64,000 nt of DNA from contig NZ_CP041253.1 of the NCBI RefSeq assembly GCF_006575665.1, forward strand, positions 2,393,001 through 2,457,000, given 5' to 3'. Shown in pieces: positions 1 through 9,126 of this stretch. The stretch is from Echinicola soli (GTDB lineage: Bacteria > Bacteroidota > Bacteroidia > Cytophagales > Cyclobacteriaceae). How positions within the stretch are numbered: the first letter of the stretch is position 1; each line of letters starts with the position of its first letter. The position numbers were made by a program, and so were the translations under genes. The notes under the pieces are model-generated. The model saw only the letters and a program-made list of their open reading frames with translations, did not search any database and was not told the origin of the DNA.

Positions 1-10
1 ATTTTGGAAT

Positions 11-28
11 ATCCCTGTTTTCAGGGAT
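11..28. other. short hairpin upstream of susC
   Basis: A perfect 7-bp stem (ATCCCTG/CAGGGAT) with a TTTT loop lies 147 bases before the SusC start. It is not followed directly by a T run, although six T's occur about 15 bases later. It could be the end of an upstream transcript or part of the susC leader. I found no convincing promoter between it and susC. Confidence 0.35.
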
Positions 29-174
29 GGAATAAGCTGGTTTTTTAGGAAAATTTGACCAAAGAAAATAAGAAAAGAATAATGGTGGGCAATTGACAGT
101 AAACCCAAATGGAGTAAACTCCCCGCTTTTATTCGGCTCTTAGCGAAAATCAATTCACTTAACTATTATCTAAA

Positions 175-3100
175 ATGTCAAACATGAAAAAACTTTTACG
201 CTGTTTCTTAGGAGCGGTATGTTTTCTCCTGTTCCATTTTCAAGTACTTGCCCAGGCCGTGAATGTATCCGGTACGGTGACAAGTGCCGATGATGGAGGG
301 ACTTTACCTGGAGCAAGTATCTTGGTGAAGGGGACCACCAGGGGTGTTACCACTGATGTGGACGGGAACTACCAGATCCAAGCTGAAAAAGGCGAAATTC
401 TGGTCTTCAGCTTTATCGGAATGATCGCCCAAGAACGGGAGGTGGGTGACCAAAACTCCATCAATGTGGCCTTGGAGACCGAGGCCAAATCGCTCGATGA
501 GGTGGTAGTGGTCGGCTACGGTACGCAGAAGCGAAGTGACCTTACAGGCGCGGTGTCCACGGTGGATACCAAGGTGCTCGAATCACGTCCTATTACCGAT
601 GTTGGAAGGGGCCTGCAGGGGACCACACCTGGATTGACGATTACCACTCCAAGTGGTCAGATTGGCCAAAATCCACAGATGAGGTTACGGGGCATGACAG
701 GTACATTGAGCAATTCAGGAGGGGCCCAGCCGTTGATCCTGGTGGATAATGTGGAGGTGCCGAACCTACAGCTGATCAATCCTGAAGATATTGAGTCTAT
801 TTCAGTTCTTAAGGATGCAGCATCGGCTTCTATCTATGGATCAAGAGGTGCTTGGGGGGTGATCCTGATCACCACCAAAAGCGGTAAGAAAGGGGAAGCG
901 CCCAAAGTGAGCTATTCCAATAACTTCTCTTGGGCGACACCTACTACGACTCCAGAAGTAGCTTCTGCGGCAGATGGTGCAGAAATGGCCCTTATTGCTA
1001 TTTCCAGAAGAGACCCTTCCCGAGATTATATTTCAGCTATCGGTATGAGGATAGACAGAGAGTCCATTGACCGGATCAGGGATTGGGATGCGCAGTATGG
1101 GGGAATGGACCTAGGAAATGAAATGGTATATGGACGGGATTTTGAAGAGAGAGACGGGGCATTGTATTTCTATCGGTCTTGGGATGCTGGTGATATGTTT
1201 ATGCGGGATTGGACACCCCAGCAAAAACATGATGTCTCCGTGTCCGGTGGCAGTGAAAAAACCAGCTACCGACTAGGGGTAGGTTATTTGGGTCAGAATG
1301 GTGTACTTAAAGTAAATCCGGATCAATTTAATCGTTACTCTGTCGACTTAAATGTCAATACTTCCGTAACGGATTGGATGGATGTACGCGGAAAGGTGCT
1401 GTACAGTAAGACCAAATTGACCAAGCCTTTTTACTTTTCCAGTGACACCTATGATCCATGGTATTATCTCTTCAGATGGCCAAAGATCTATCCGTATGGA
1501 ACCTATGAAGGCGAGCCGTTTAGAAGTGCACTTACAGAGGTACAGCAAGCCAAAATGAACGAGGAGAACACCTCGCTGAGCAGGATCAATCTCGGTACTA
1601 CAATCCGCCCAGTAAAAGGACTGAGCATAGATGCCAATTATACCTATGATGGTAATAATTACCATGAACATCGTACCGGGGGAGTTGTTTCTGGATATAA
1701 CTTTTGGGCTGGCCCCACTTTGGAAGCAGGTCCCTATACCAGTGCTTCTTACAATAGGGTAGAATATCGATCTTCCTGGAGCAATCGAAATGTAGGAAAA
1801 CTGTTTGGTACTTATGAAAAACAGTTGGGAGACCATGCATTGAAGTTTATGCTTGGTGGAGATATAGAAGCCTATGAATATTGGTACCAAAGTTCCCAAC
1901 GAAGGGACTTGATGGACTTGGACAAAGGAGAACTGGCTTTGGCCACAGGTGAGCAGTTTGTAGGAGGGGATAGGAATCAGTGGTCAACTGTTGGTGCTTT
2001 TGCCAGGGCAAACTACAATTACCAGGGCAAGTATTTTCTAGAGCTAAATGGAAGATATGACGGATCATCGAGGCTGTCTCCGACCAAACAGTGGGCCTTC
2101 TTCCCTTCTATGTCTGCTGGATACGTAGTGACTGAGGAGCCATTTATGGAATCAGTCACCGATGTGATGTCCTTCTTAAAGTTAAGGGCCTCATGGGGAG
2201 CCATTGGTAACCAGAATGCCTATTTGAGTGATATTTATAGGATCATGAGTTCTTATTCTTCAGGGTGGTTGATCGGTTCGGACAACCAATTGACCACAGG
2301 TACTCCCGGTGCCATTCCGACTTCCTTGACTTGGGAAACAGTGACCACATTGGACGTTGGTTTTGATACCCGTTTTTTTCAGGACAAACTAGGGATCACC
2401 TTTGATTGGTACCGTAGGACTACCAGTGACATGCACAGTGCCGGTGAAGTATTGCCGTCCAGTTATGGAACCGGTGCTCCAAAACAGAACTTTGGTGAGT
2501 TACAGACCACAGGATGGGAGCTGGCAGTAGATTATAGCCATTCCTTCTCTAACGGATTTAATCTATTTGCAACGGCTGTGGTTTCTGATTTTAAGGAGAA
2601 AGTCACAGAATATGCGGATAATACCAGTGTTTACTCCAACAGGCCAGGAAGGATGATAGGAGAGATTTGGGGATACGAAACCGATCGTTTGTTTACCGAG
2701 GACGATTTCGTGAAGGATGCCAATGGAGAATTTGTGTTGGATAATGGTAAATACGTCATGCAGGAAGGTATTGCCAACCAAGATGTATTCGAAGAAGGGT
2801 GGTTTTTCTTTGGTCCTGGGGATGTAAAATACAAGGACCTTAATGGTGATGGAGAAATTAATTTTGGGGCAAATACCGTGGATGACCATGGGGACCTCAA
2901 GGTGATCGGAAACTCCACCCCTAGGTACCAGTATGGCTTTAGGTTAGGAGGTGATTATAAAGGGATAGACTTTAGCTTCTTCGTCCAAGGTGTCGGAAAA
3001 AGGGATTTTTGGGCAAATGGTCCTATATTTATCCCGGGTTATCGGCCAGCTGAAGCGTGGTACCAGCACCAGCTGGATTATTGGACTCCCGATAATCCGG

Positions 3101-3432
3101 ACGCGTTCTACCCAACACCCTCGGATGCTGGTCAGCAACAGTCTCCTACCAATTTCAGACCCCAATCCAGGTATCTGTTAGACCTGTCCTATACCAGGTT
3201 GAAAAACGTCACTATAGGTTATTCCTTGCCTACTTCATTGATCAGTAGACTGAACATTGATAAGGTTAGGGTTTACTTCAGTGGGGAGAATTTGTTCGAG
3301 ATTGATAAACTGGACCTACCGGTGGATCCTGAGGTAGATTATACCAATGCGGGCTTAAATGACCCAAATACCTTTGGTAGGGTGTACCCTTACAGCAGAA
3401 CCCTTTCTTTCGGTTTACAGCTAACCTTATAA
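175..3432 (+). CDS. susC: SusC/RagA-family TonB-dependent outer membrane transporter
   Basis: Outer-membrane TonB-dependent transporter that, with the SusD lipoprotein encoded next to it, imports oligosaccharides or glycopeptides. A signal peptide ends near the LAQ at about residue 26. It is followed by a carboxypeptidase-like beta-sandwich (about 29-108, with LPGASILVKGT and DGNYQI), the DEVVVVGYGTQKRSDLTGAV TonB-box/plug start (about 108-127), the plug to about 230, and a long beta-barrel ending in the aromatic/hydrophobic SFGLQLTL. At 1085 residues it is a normal SusC length. No N-terminal STN domain is present, so signalling to an anti-sigma factor is unlikely. Translation may start at 175 or at a second ATG at 184, which gives a more typical MKKLL signal peptide. 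The stop is 11 bases before SusD. The substrate cannot be read from the protein; the downstream genes suggest amino-sugar or peptidoglycan fragments. Confidence 0.95.
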   Translation: MSNMKKLLRCFLGAVCFLLFHFQVLAQAVNVSGTVTSADDGGTLPGASILVKGTTRGVTTDVDGNYQIQAEKGEILVFSFIGMIAQEREVGDQNSINVALETEAKSLDEVVVVGYGTQKRSDLTGAVSTVDTKVLESRPITDVGRGLQGTTPGLTITTPSGQIGQNPQMRLRGMTGTLSNSGGAQPLILVDNVEVPNLQLINPEDIESISVLKDAASASIYGSRGAWGVILITTKSGKKGEAPKVSYSNNFSWATPTTTPEVASAADGAEMALIAISRRDPSRDYISAIGMRIDRESIDRIRDWDAQYGGMDLGNEMVYGRDFEERDGALYFYRSWDAGDMFMRDWTPQQKHDVSVSGGSEKTSYRLGVGYLGQNGVLKVNPDQFNRYSVDLNVNTSVTDWMDVRGKVLYSKTKLTKPFYFSSDTYDPWYYLFRWPKIYPYGTYEGEPFRSALTEVQQAKMNEENTSLSRINLGTTIRPVKGLSIDANYTYDGNNYHEHRTGGVVSGYNFWAGPTLEAGPYTSASYNRVEYRSSWSNRNVGKLFGTYEKQLGDHALKFMLGGDIEAYEYWYQSSQRRDLMDLDKGELALATGEQFVGGDRNQWSTVGAFARANYNYQGKYFLELNGRYDGSSRLSPTKQWAFFPSMSAGYVVTEEPFMESVTDVMSFLKLRASWGAIGNQNAYLSDIYRIMSSYSSGWLIGSDNQLTTGTPGAIPTSLTWETVTTLDVGFDTRFFQDKLGITFDWYRRTTSDMHSAGEVLPSSYGTGAPKQNFGELQTTGWELAVDYSHSFSNGFNLFATAVVSDFKEKVTEYADNTSVYSNRPGRMIGEIWGYETDRLFTEDDFVKDANGEFVLDNGKYVMQEGIANQDVFEEGWFFFGPGDVKYKDLNGDGEINFGANTVDDHGDLKVIGNSTPRYQYGFRLGGDYKGIDFSFFVQGVGKRDFWANGPIFIPGYRPAEAWYQHQLDYWTPDNPDAFYPTPSDAGQQQSPTNFRPQSRYLLDLSYTRLKNVTIGYSLPTSLISRLNIDKVRVYFSGENLFEIDKLDLPVDPEVDYTNAGLNDPNTFGRVYPYSRTLSFGLQLTL

Positions 3433-3443
3433 TTGACTGCATT

Positions 3444-5147
3444 ATGAAAACGAAAATATTAGCAATTGCAATAAGTTTGGTCACGTTGGTGGGGTGCGAA
3501 GAGTTCCTTGATAAACCACCCTTGGATCAATTGACAGATGAGACATACTGGACCAGTGAGAATAATGTACGTACTTTCTCCTGGGGTTTTTACACAGCTT
3601 ATTTTGGAGGATATGGCTCAGGGTACGCTTGGGGTAAATTCTTTGCGGGCCAAAGCCTTAACGATGATTTTGCACCAACAAATCCAGCTCAATTTAGGCA
3701 AAATGTACCGGCAACCCTTGGAAGTTGGTCATTTGCCTGGGTGAGGAAAGCCAATATTTACCTTGAAAAAATCCAGACAGTGCCCATGGATGAGGAAGCG
3801 ATCAACCATTGGTCCGGGGTGGCCCGGTTTTTCAGGGCCATGGAATACCATGACTTGGTAAAGCAGTTTGGAGATGTGCCCTGGTACGATCACGAATTGG
3901 ATGAAACCAATGAAGACGATCTTTATAGGCCACGGGATCCAAGGGACTTTGTGATGGACCGGGTGATGGAAGACCTGCAGTTTGCAGCAGAGAATGTACG
4001 GCAGAATGATGGTGATCCGGGACTGACAGTAAATAGAGATGTGGTCTTGGCGTTTATGTCAAGGATTATGCTTTATGAAGGCACTTGGCAAAAGTACCAT
4101 GAGGGCAACACAGAAAAAGCCCAAGTTTATCTGGAAGCCGCCAAGTGGGCCGCAAATGAACTGATCAGTGCCGGAAATTATTCTTTGGGAGATTATCGGA
4201 CGGTGTTCAACTCCCTCAACTTGGCTGGTAATCCGGAAGTGATCCTTTACCGGCACTATGAGCAGGGATTGATCACCCATGCACTAAACAGCTACAATAA
4301 CAAAGAACCCCAGTCCGGTGTGTCAAAAGACGCTGTTGAGAGCTACCTTGCCAGTGATGGTTTGCCGATCAGTTTATCCCCTTTGTACCAAGGTGACCGA
4401 GGCATAGAAAATATCATGGCCAATCGGGATGGAAGGATTTATGGCACCTTGGTGTCCGATGAGTTGAGGCTGAATGGCGTGATTTCCTATTTTTCGACAT
4501 CAGGCTATTCCATACTTAAATTCCTCAATGAAGAGATAAAAGACCTGCCTGAAGGAAGTTCTAACCTTAATTATACCGATTCTCCGGTAATGCGCTATGG
4601 TGAAGTGCTGATGAACTATGCTGAGGCAGCTGTAGAACTGGCCACTGTAGGAGGCCCGGCTTTGACACAAGCTGATTTGGATATGTCCATCAATGTACTC
4701 CGGGACCGTCCAGGAGTAGGAATACCTCATTTGACACTTGTGGGCAATGAGCCAGGTGTGAATGGGGTGGCTTATGATGATCCTGAGCGGGATCCTGATG
4801 TGCCTTCTTTGATTTGGGAAATAAGAAGGGAGCGCAGGATTGAACTGATGATGGAAGGCTTTCGGTTGGATGACCTGAAGCGTTGGGAAAAGCTGGAATA
4901 CAGCGATACCGAAGCCAACGAGGATATCAACCGCGGTGCTTGGATCGCCAAGGCAGATTACCCTGACCTACAAAGCAGTGTGACGCTAACTGATGGTGAG
5001 ACAGGCTATATCATTCCTGCTACAGCAGCGGCATCCCAAAGAAGGTTTGAAGATCCCAAAGTGTATTTGGATCCTATCCCCTTGGATCAAATCACTTTGT
5101 ATGAGCAGCATGGGGTGACCTTGGATCAAAATCCTGGCTGGGAGTAA
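3444..5147 (+). CDS. susD: SusD/RagB-family surface nutrient-binding lipoprotein
   Basis: Surface lipoprotein that caps the SusC barrel and binds the glycan. The signal peptide ends in a lipobox (LVTLVGC), making Cys18 the lipidated residue, followed by the family start EEFLDKPPLDQLTDETYW. The helical TPR-like scaffold is evident around 110-215, and the C-terminal half carries the usual SusD region IWEIRRERRIELMMEGFR (about 453-470), then DDLKRWEKLE. At 567 residues the length is typical. It is 11 bases downstream of SusC and so is almost certainly co-transcribed. A hairpin 105 bases past the stop could end the susCD transcript. Family assignment is secure; the ligand is unknown. Confidence 0.95.
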   Translation: MKTKILAIAISLVTLVGCEEFLDKPPLDQLTDETYWTSENNVRTFSWGFYTAYFGGYGSGYAWGKFFAGQSLNDDFAPTNPAQFRQNVPATLGSWSFAWVRKANIYLEKIQTVPMDEEAINHWSGVARFFRAMEYHDLVKQFGDVPWYDHELDETNEDDLYRPRDPRDFVMDRVMEDLQFAAENVRQNDGDPGLTVNRDVVLAFMSRIMLYEGTWQKYHEGNTEKAQVYLEAAKWAANELISAGNYSLGDYRTVFNSLNLAGNPEVILYRHYEQGLITHALNSYNNKEPQSGVSKDAVESYLASDGLPISLSPLYQGDRGIENIMANRDGRIYGTLVSDELRLNGVISYFSTSGYSILKFLNEEIKDLPEGSSNLNYTDSPVMRYGEVLMNYAEAAVELATVGGPALTQADLDMSINVLRDRPGVGIPHLTLVGNEPGVNGVAYDDPERDPDVPSLIWEIRRERRIELMMEGFRLDDLKRWEKLEYSDTEANEDINRGAWIAKADYPDLQSSVTLTDGETGYIIPATAAASQRRFEDPKVYLDPIPLDQITLYEQHGVTLDQNPGWE

Positions 5148-5186
5148 CCTTGGAGAGGTAAGTACAATGTATCAAGTATGTTTGTT

Positions 5187-5208
5187 CCTCCCTGCCGCGG
5201 CAGGGAGG
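5187..5208. repeat. 22-bp perfect palindrome
   Basis: Centred on CTGCCGCGGCAG, both halves match exactly over 11 bp each. It resembles the CTGCC...GGCAG core seen in the repeat at 8959-9088, which suggests one family of mobile palindromic elements. Confidence 0.7.
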
Positions 5209-5252
5209 TTAGGTGGATCGTAGCAAAGAGAAAATGCAGATAGCAAAAATGT

Positions 5253-5278
5253 AAGGCTGAGTCGGGAGACTCAGTCTT
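5253..5278 (+). terminator. possible terminator after susCD
   Basis: An 11-bp stem (arms 5253-5263 and 5268-5278, one G-T pair) with a GGGA loop and a short TTT at the end. The T run is weak, so termination may be partial. Confidence 0.45.
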
Positions 5279-5536
5279 TGTGCTCCCGCGGCAGAGACGG
5301 CGGGACAACGCTAAGACGTGATTGTACCGGGGCTCGGTTCTCTGCCCCGATACTAAGAAACATTGAGTCCCTGCCTGGGCACAGACCCCGTCATAACAAA
5401 GGAAAGCACAAAGTATCAAGTATGTTGTGCTTGGTGCAGGTGTTAGCTTATCGGCACGTCATTGCTTCACTTTGCTGGTCATTGCCTCGATGGGAAAGGG
5501 GGGAACTGGAAAAATAATTTTAAACTAAACTTAGAA

Positions 5537-5908
5537 ATGATGAAAAAAATAGGTTTGATTATAATGTTTACCTGTATAATAGCACTGGGTCATGATATAG
5601 CGGAGGCTAAAAGCCCACAAAAAGTTGATATGGTCCAAATGGGCAGTACTTGGTATGGTTGGTTTTTATATGATGCGGGAAGTGAAGAAATACAAGTCAA
5701 TGTAGTTTATGATGAGGCATTTGGAATTACCAGTGTTTCATTAAGCGGAAGTCAATATTATGCTGTTACATCCTACACGGGCACGGGATCAATTTATCAC
5801 AATTCCGAAATAGATTTGGTTGTCAATAACCTTGTTGTTTACTATACGATAAACGGAGCGCCTTCTGGACCAATTACCTATTCAGGTGAATTGGAACATG
5901 ATTATTAA
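5537..5908 (+). CDS. small secreted protein of unknown function
   Basis: A 123-residue protein that I do not recognise. The start is set at 5537 because it gives a clean signal peptide: MMKK, a hydrophobic core (IGLIIMFTCIIALG), then an AEA-type cleavage site near residue 24. A longer in-frame reading from 5462 would put 25 polar residues first and is unlikely. The mature part (about 100 residues) is rich in Tyr, Ser, Gly, Val and Ile and looks all-beta (for example GSTWYGWFLYDAGSEEIQ), with no cysteine. It lies between susD and the deacetylase and is followed at once by a strong terminator, so it is probably its own transcript or the end of one. It could be a small glycan-binding or cell-surface protein, but nothing in the sequence proves it. 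Confidence 0.6.
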   Translation: MMKKIGLIIMFTCIIALGHDIAEAKSPQKVDMVQMGSTWYGWFLYDAGSEEIQVNVVYDEAFGITSVSLSGSQYYAVTSYTGTGSIYHNSEIDLVVNNLVVYYTINGAPSGPITYSGELEHDY

Positions 5909-5937
5909 AGATGCAGGGGCACACCCCCGCATCTTTA
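5908..5937 (+). terminator. rho-independent terminator after the small secreted protein
   Basis: AAGATGC and GCATCTT arms enclose GGGG/CCCC with one mismatch and a CACA loop, followed by a short T-rich tail. The 5' arm overlaps the stop codon of the preceding gene. Confidence 0.65.
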
Positions 5938-6302
5938 TAGTGTTTAGCTTGCCTGGTTGCAAGGCCGGTCTCTGACTCAATATCAGTTCGGCTAATAAGG
6001 TGCCGGGTTGGGAGTAATAGGGAAGTACAACGTATTTAGTATGTTGTGCTGGGGCAAAGCCCCAGTACTTAAGTATCACTTGAGTCTCTGGCTAAGCTAC
6101 AAAATGGAGAACCATTGCGAAAGGAACGATAGTGGAGTGGGGCAATCTTGATTTTCAAACAGCAAGATTGCTTCCTCCTTTCAGTCGTCGCAATGACGAT
6201 ACATGGATGGCACTTTACACTATTCATTGAGTTGAATGTTTGTTTGGTATGCCCTTCTTTTGGTTATGAAAAGAGGGGCATTTTTAGGATTTTTATCCAA
6301 AT
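5938..6302. other. gene-free spacer with REP-like element
   Basis: No gene seen. It includes a hairpin at 6049-6065 (CTGGGGC AAA GCCCCAG) and the REP-like inverted repeat annotated at 6113-6198. The promoter of the following deacetylase gene should lie in the AT-rich last 90 bases, but no clear consensus was found. Confidence 0.5.
6113..6198. repeat. REP-like imperfect inverted repeat
   Basis: Outer arms CATTGCGA and TCGCAATG and inner arms GCAATCTTG and CAAGATTGC form a long nested hairpin. A related element is at 16252-16354, showing a dispersed family. Confidence 0.65.
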
Positions 6303-7109
6303 ATGTTGCTTAATCGAGATATAAATTATCATAAAATCCGGCTAGGTGTTGGTGTGCTGTGGATGATTTTGATGCAGTTCCAGGCATTTGGGCAAAACCA
6401 TGATCCCTATACGCTGTCTGAAGGAGCCATTATCAGGGGAAATCCTGATAATAAGCAATTGGCACTGATATTTACAGGCCATCATTATGCCGAAGGAGGA
6501 AGCTATATACTGCGGACATTGTCTCGTTATGGAATCAAAGCATCGTTTTTCTTTACCGGGAGTTTTTACAGAAATGAAGATTTCCGGCAGTTGATCCTGG
6601 ATATTAAGGAAGACGGACATTACCTGGGAGCCCATTCTGATAAGCACTTGCTGTATTGTGATTGGGATAACCGGGACAGTCTGTTGGTCAGCAAGGAGAT
6701 ATTTGAAGAGGATTTAAAAGGCAATTATGCGGAAATGGCAAAATGGGGAATTGAAAAGGCAGATACCAGGTATTTCCTACCGCCTTATGAATGGTACAAT
6801 GAGAAGATCAGTCAATGGACGAGGGGATTTGGCCTACAATTAATTAACTTCACTCCTGGCACCCGTTCCAATGCGGATTATACAGACCCTTCCATGGCCA
6901 ATTACGTAAGCAGTGAAGAAATCATTCATAGTATTTTGGATTATGAAGCCAAAGCAGACCTGAACGGTTTTTTGCTGTTACTGCATATCGGTGCAGGGCC
7001 GGAAAGAAAGGATAAATTTCATGAGAAATTACCTGAACTAATTGAAGCATTGCAAACAGAAAATTACCGGTTTACTACCGTTGACCAATTACTTAACACC
7101 ACCAATTGA
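6303..7109 (+). CDS. polysaccharide deacetylase-like (CE4/NodB fold) exported protein
   Basis: A 268-residue NodB-fold protein with an N-terminal hydrophobic export segment (about 12-30, ending FGQ). CE4 enzymes remove acetyl groups from GlcNAc or MurNAc using an Asp-His-His metal site. The His pair is present in HSDKH (H111 and H115), and the strand KASFFFTGSF matches the family. The usual TFDDG motif, however, is replaced by IFTGHH (about 56-61), so both the catalytic-base Asp and the metal-binding Asp are absent. H60/H61 could stand in as ligands, or the protein may have a different activity or only bind glycans. It ends 7 bases before the GH9 gene, so the two are surely co-transcribed and probably act together in the periplasm or at the surface. 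I have a recollection of homologues fused to GH9; this is unverified. Confidence 0.8.
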   Translation: MLLNRDINYHKIRLGVGVLWMILMQFQAFGQNHDPYTLSEGAIIRGNPDNKQLALIFTGHHYAEGGSYILRTLSRYGIKASFFFTGSFYRNEDFRQLILDIKEDGHYLGAHSDKHLLYCDWDNRDSLLVSKEIFEEDLKGNYAEMAKWGIEKADTRYFLPPYEWYNEKISQWTRGFGLQLINFTPGTRSNADYTDPSMANYVSSEEIIHSILDYEAKADLNGFLLLLHIGAGPERKDKFHEKLPELIEALQTENYRFTTVDQLLNTTN

Positions 7110-7116
7110 CTAATCC

Positions 7117-8901
7117 ATGATATTGATTTTACTTTACTTGGCAAGTTTTTTACATCCATTGGAAATTTCATCCCTGGTTCAAGATGAGGCGGTTTATTTT
7201 CGTGTCAATCAACTGGGGTATTTACCCGGGGATAGCAAAGTGGCGGTCGCTTTCAGTAAAAAGCCCATCCTGGGGAAAGTACAGTTGATCAACGAAACAA
7301 GTGGGGAAGTGGTGCTGGAAATCAAAGCTAAAAAAGACAAAACAGATCCTTGGGGTGATTTTGACCATTATTATTCCATAGATTTTTCAGAAGTGGCCAA
7401 GGAAGGCAGCTATAAGCTTCAAACCAAAAAATCCAATATCAGTTCTGATTCCTTCAGGATCGGAAAGGATGTGTATACCCACCAGCAGGAAACCTTGCTG
7501 GAATTTATGCGGCAGCAGCGGTGCGGCTATAATCCCACATTGGATATGGTCTGTCACCAGCGGGACGGGCGGTCATTTTTTGGACCGATGCCAGACAGTA
7601 CTTTTGTAGATGTCAGTGGAGGTTGGCACGACGCAGGTGACCAATTGAAATACTTGATCACTTCCAGTTATGCCACAGCCCATATGCTCCTGGCCTATGA
7701 AATGTATCCGGACCGCTTTCAGGATAAGGTAAATGCATTGGGCCAAACCGGGGAAAATGGTCTTCCCGATATCCTGGACGAAGCAAAGTGGGGGTTGGAC
7801 TGGATCCTGAAAATGCATCCTGAACCAGACCAGCTTTTTCATCAAGTGGCCGATGACCGTGACCATAAGGGATACAAAATCCCGGATCGGGACAATTCCG
7901 ACTACGGATGGGGAGAAAACAGCTACCGACCGGCCTATTTTGCCACCGGAGAACCGCAAGGGCTTCGGCAGTATAAGAGTGAAGCGACAGGAGTGGCTAA
8001 CATTGCCGGAAGAAGTGCAGCGGCGATGGCCCTGGCGGCAAGGGTTTGGCGGATGAAGGATCCTGCTTTTGCAGAAAAGTGCCAAAAGGCGGCCGTCAGT
8101 TTGTACGCCCTGGGCAGGGAAAAAGAAGGTTATCAGCAGGGCAACTCTTACAGTGCCCCTTACCGCTACAATGAATCCACCTGGGCAGATGATATGGAAT
8201 GGGGTGCAGCAGAGCTCTTTAAGACCACGGGCCAAAAGGAATACCTGGAGCAGGCCAAAAGCTATGCGTTGAAGAGCAATACCGCAGACTCCTGGACCAT
8301 GGTGGATTCCACAGATCATTATCGGCTTTATCCATTTATCAATATGGGACATTATGTCCTCCATGATCTGGTGGGCGAAGATTTTCAGAAACAATTGGAA
8401 AGCTATTACCTGGACGGCATACGCTACACCCTCAAGCGGGCCAACAAAAATCCTTTTAAGGTAGGCGTACCTTTTATTTGGTGTTCCAATAACCTGATGA
8501 CCGGGCTGATCACCCAGATGATATTATATGAAAAGATGAGCGGGGACCAGCAGTACAGCGGATACCTGGCCAGTCAGCGGGATTGGCTGTTTGGCAGAAA
8601 TCCCTGGGGGACGTCCATGTTCACCGGATTGCCCGCCAATGGAGAATATCCTGAGTCGGTACACACGAGCTTATATGTTTTGTTAGGGTTGAAGGTCCCG
8701 GGAGGATTGGTAGATGGACCAGTTTATACGTCCATTTACAATAATCTTCTCGGGCTTCATTTGCAGGAATCGGATGAATTTGCCGAATTTCAGAACGAGA
8801 AAGTGGTATACCATGATGATTCGGGAGATTACAGTACCAATGAACCCACAATGGACGGTACTGCCGGAGCGATTCTGATGATGACGCATTGGAGCAAGTG
8901 A
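7117..8901 (+). CDS. glycoside hydrolase family 9 enzyme with N-terminal Ig-like domain
   Basis: A 594-residue secreted GH9 enzyme. After a short export signal comes a CelD-type Ig-like domain (about 25-110, starting VYFRVNQLGYLPGDSKVAV), then the (alpha/alpha)6 barrel. The GH9 motif DVSGGWHDAGD places the paired Asp residues at D172 and D175. The second block is FGRNPWGTSMFTG, and the catalytic Glu is expected in STNEPTMDGTAG near the C-terminus. GH9 contains endoglucanases but also exo-glucosaminidases acting on chitosan oligosaccharides. Because it is 7 bases after a deacetylase-like gene and upstream of NagZ and NamZ functions, an amino-sugar substrate is at least as plausible as cellulose; that is inference. 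No cellulose-binding module or dockerin is present. Confidence 0.9.
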   Translation: MILILLYLASFLHPLEISSLVQDEAVYFRVNQLGYLPGDSKVAVAFSKKPILGKVQLINETSGEVVLEIKAKKDKTDPWGDFDHYYSIDFSEVAKEGSYKLQTKKSNISSDSFRIGKDVYTHQQETLLEFMRQQRCGYNPTLDMVCHQRDGRSFFGPMPDSTFVDVSGGWHDAGDQLKYLITSSYATAHMLLAYEMYPDRFQDKVNALGQTGENGLPDILDEAKWGLDWILKMHPEPDQLFHQVADDRDHKGYKIPDRDNSDYGWGENSYRPAYFATGEPQGLRQYKSEATGVANIAGRSAAAMALAARVWRMKDPAFAEKCQKAAVSLYALGREKEGYQQGNSYSAPYRYNESTWADDMEWGAAELFKTTGQKEYLEQAKSYALKSNTADSWTMVDSTDHYRLYPFINMGHYVLHDLVGEDFQKQLESYYLDGIRYTLKRANKNPFKVGVPFIWCSNNLMTGLITQMILYEKMSGDQQYSGYLASQRDWLFGRNPWGTSMFTGLPANGEYPESVHTSLYVLLGLKVPGGLVDGPVYTSIYNNLLGLHLQESDEFAEFQNEKVVYHDDSGDYSTNEPTMDGTAGAILMMTHWSK

Positions 8902-8958
8902 GATTGGAAGATTTTAAGTTTGGAAAGTTGAAAAATTGGCAGGTTAAGCGGGGTCGTT

Positions 8959-9088
8959 TGTCATCCCGACAAAGGGAGGGGGCTCTTTCGGTAATCCTTA
9001 CAGGAAGAGATCCCTCGTTACCTCGGGAGGACAATTTAAACACGTCATCCCGAGCACCTGCCTTGCCGGTAGGCAGGGAGTCGAGGGA
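8959..9088. repeat. GTCATCCCGA-type dispersed repeat
   Basis: Two copies of GTCATCCCGA (about 8960 and 9041) surround GGGATC-like and CTCGGGAGG segments, and the right part contains CTGCCTTGCCGGTAGGCAG, a hairpin. This makes up most of the 225-bp spacer between GH9 and the GH3 fusion. It has no coding potential. Confidence 0.55.
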
Positions 9089-9126
9089 TAGACATTGAAT
9101 AAGAAAAAGATTAAACATAATAAACA

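Larger units (their letters stand above)
5148..5536. other. gene-free spacer rich in palindromes
   Basis: No credible gene. It holds a 22-bp perfect palindrome (5187-5208), a terminator-like hairpin (5253-5278), a GC-rich inverted repeat around 5283-5306 (CTCCCGCGGC...GGCGGGAC), and two copies of a short direct motif containing GTATCAAGTATG (about 5169-5180 and 5412-5423). A third, diverged copy is at about 6026-6046. These look like small dispersed repeats. Confidence 0.6.

Noticed and set aside
1..174. ECF-type or housekeeping promoter for susC
   Set aside because: No TAnnTTTG or paired TTG at a suitable distance could be found.
7573..8394. 273-codon minus-strand ORF inside GH9
   Set aside because: Antisense shadow of a well-supported GH9 gene, with no domain or start signal.
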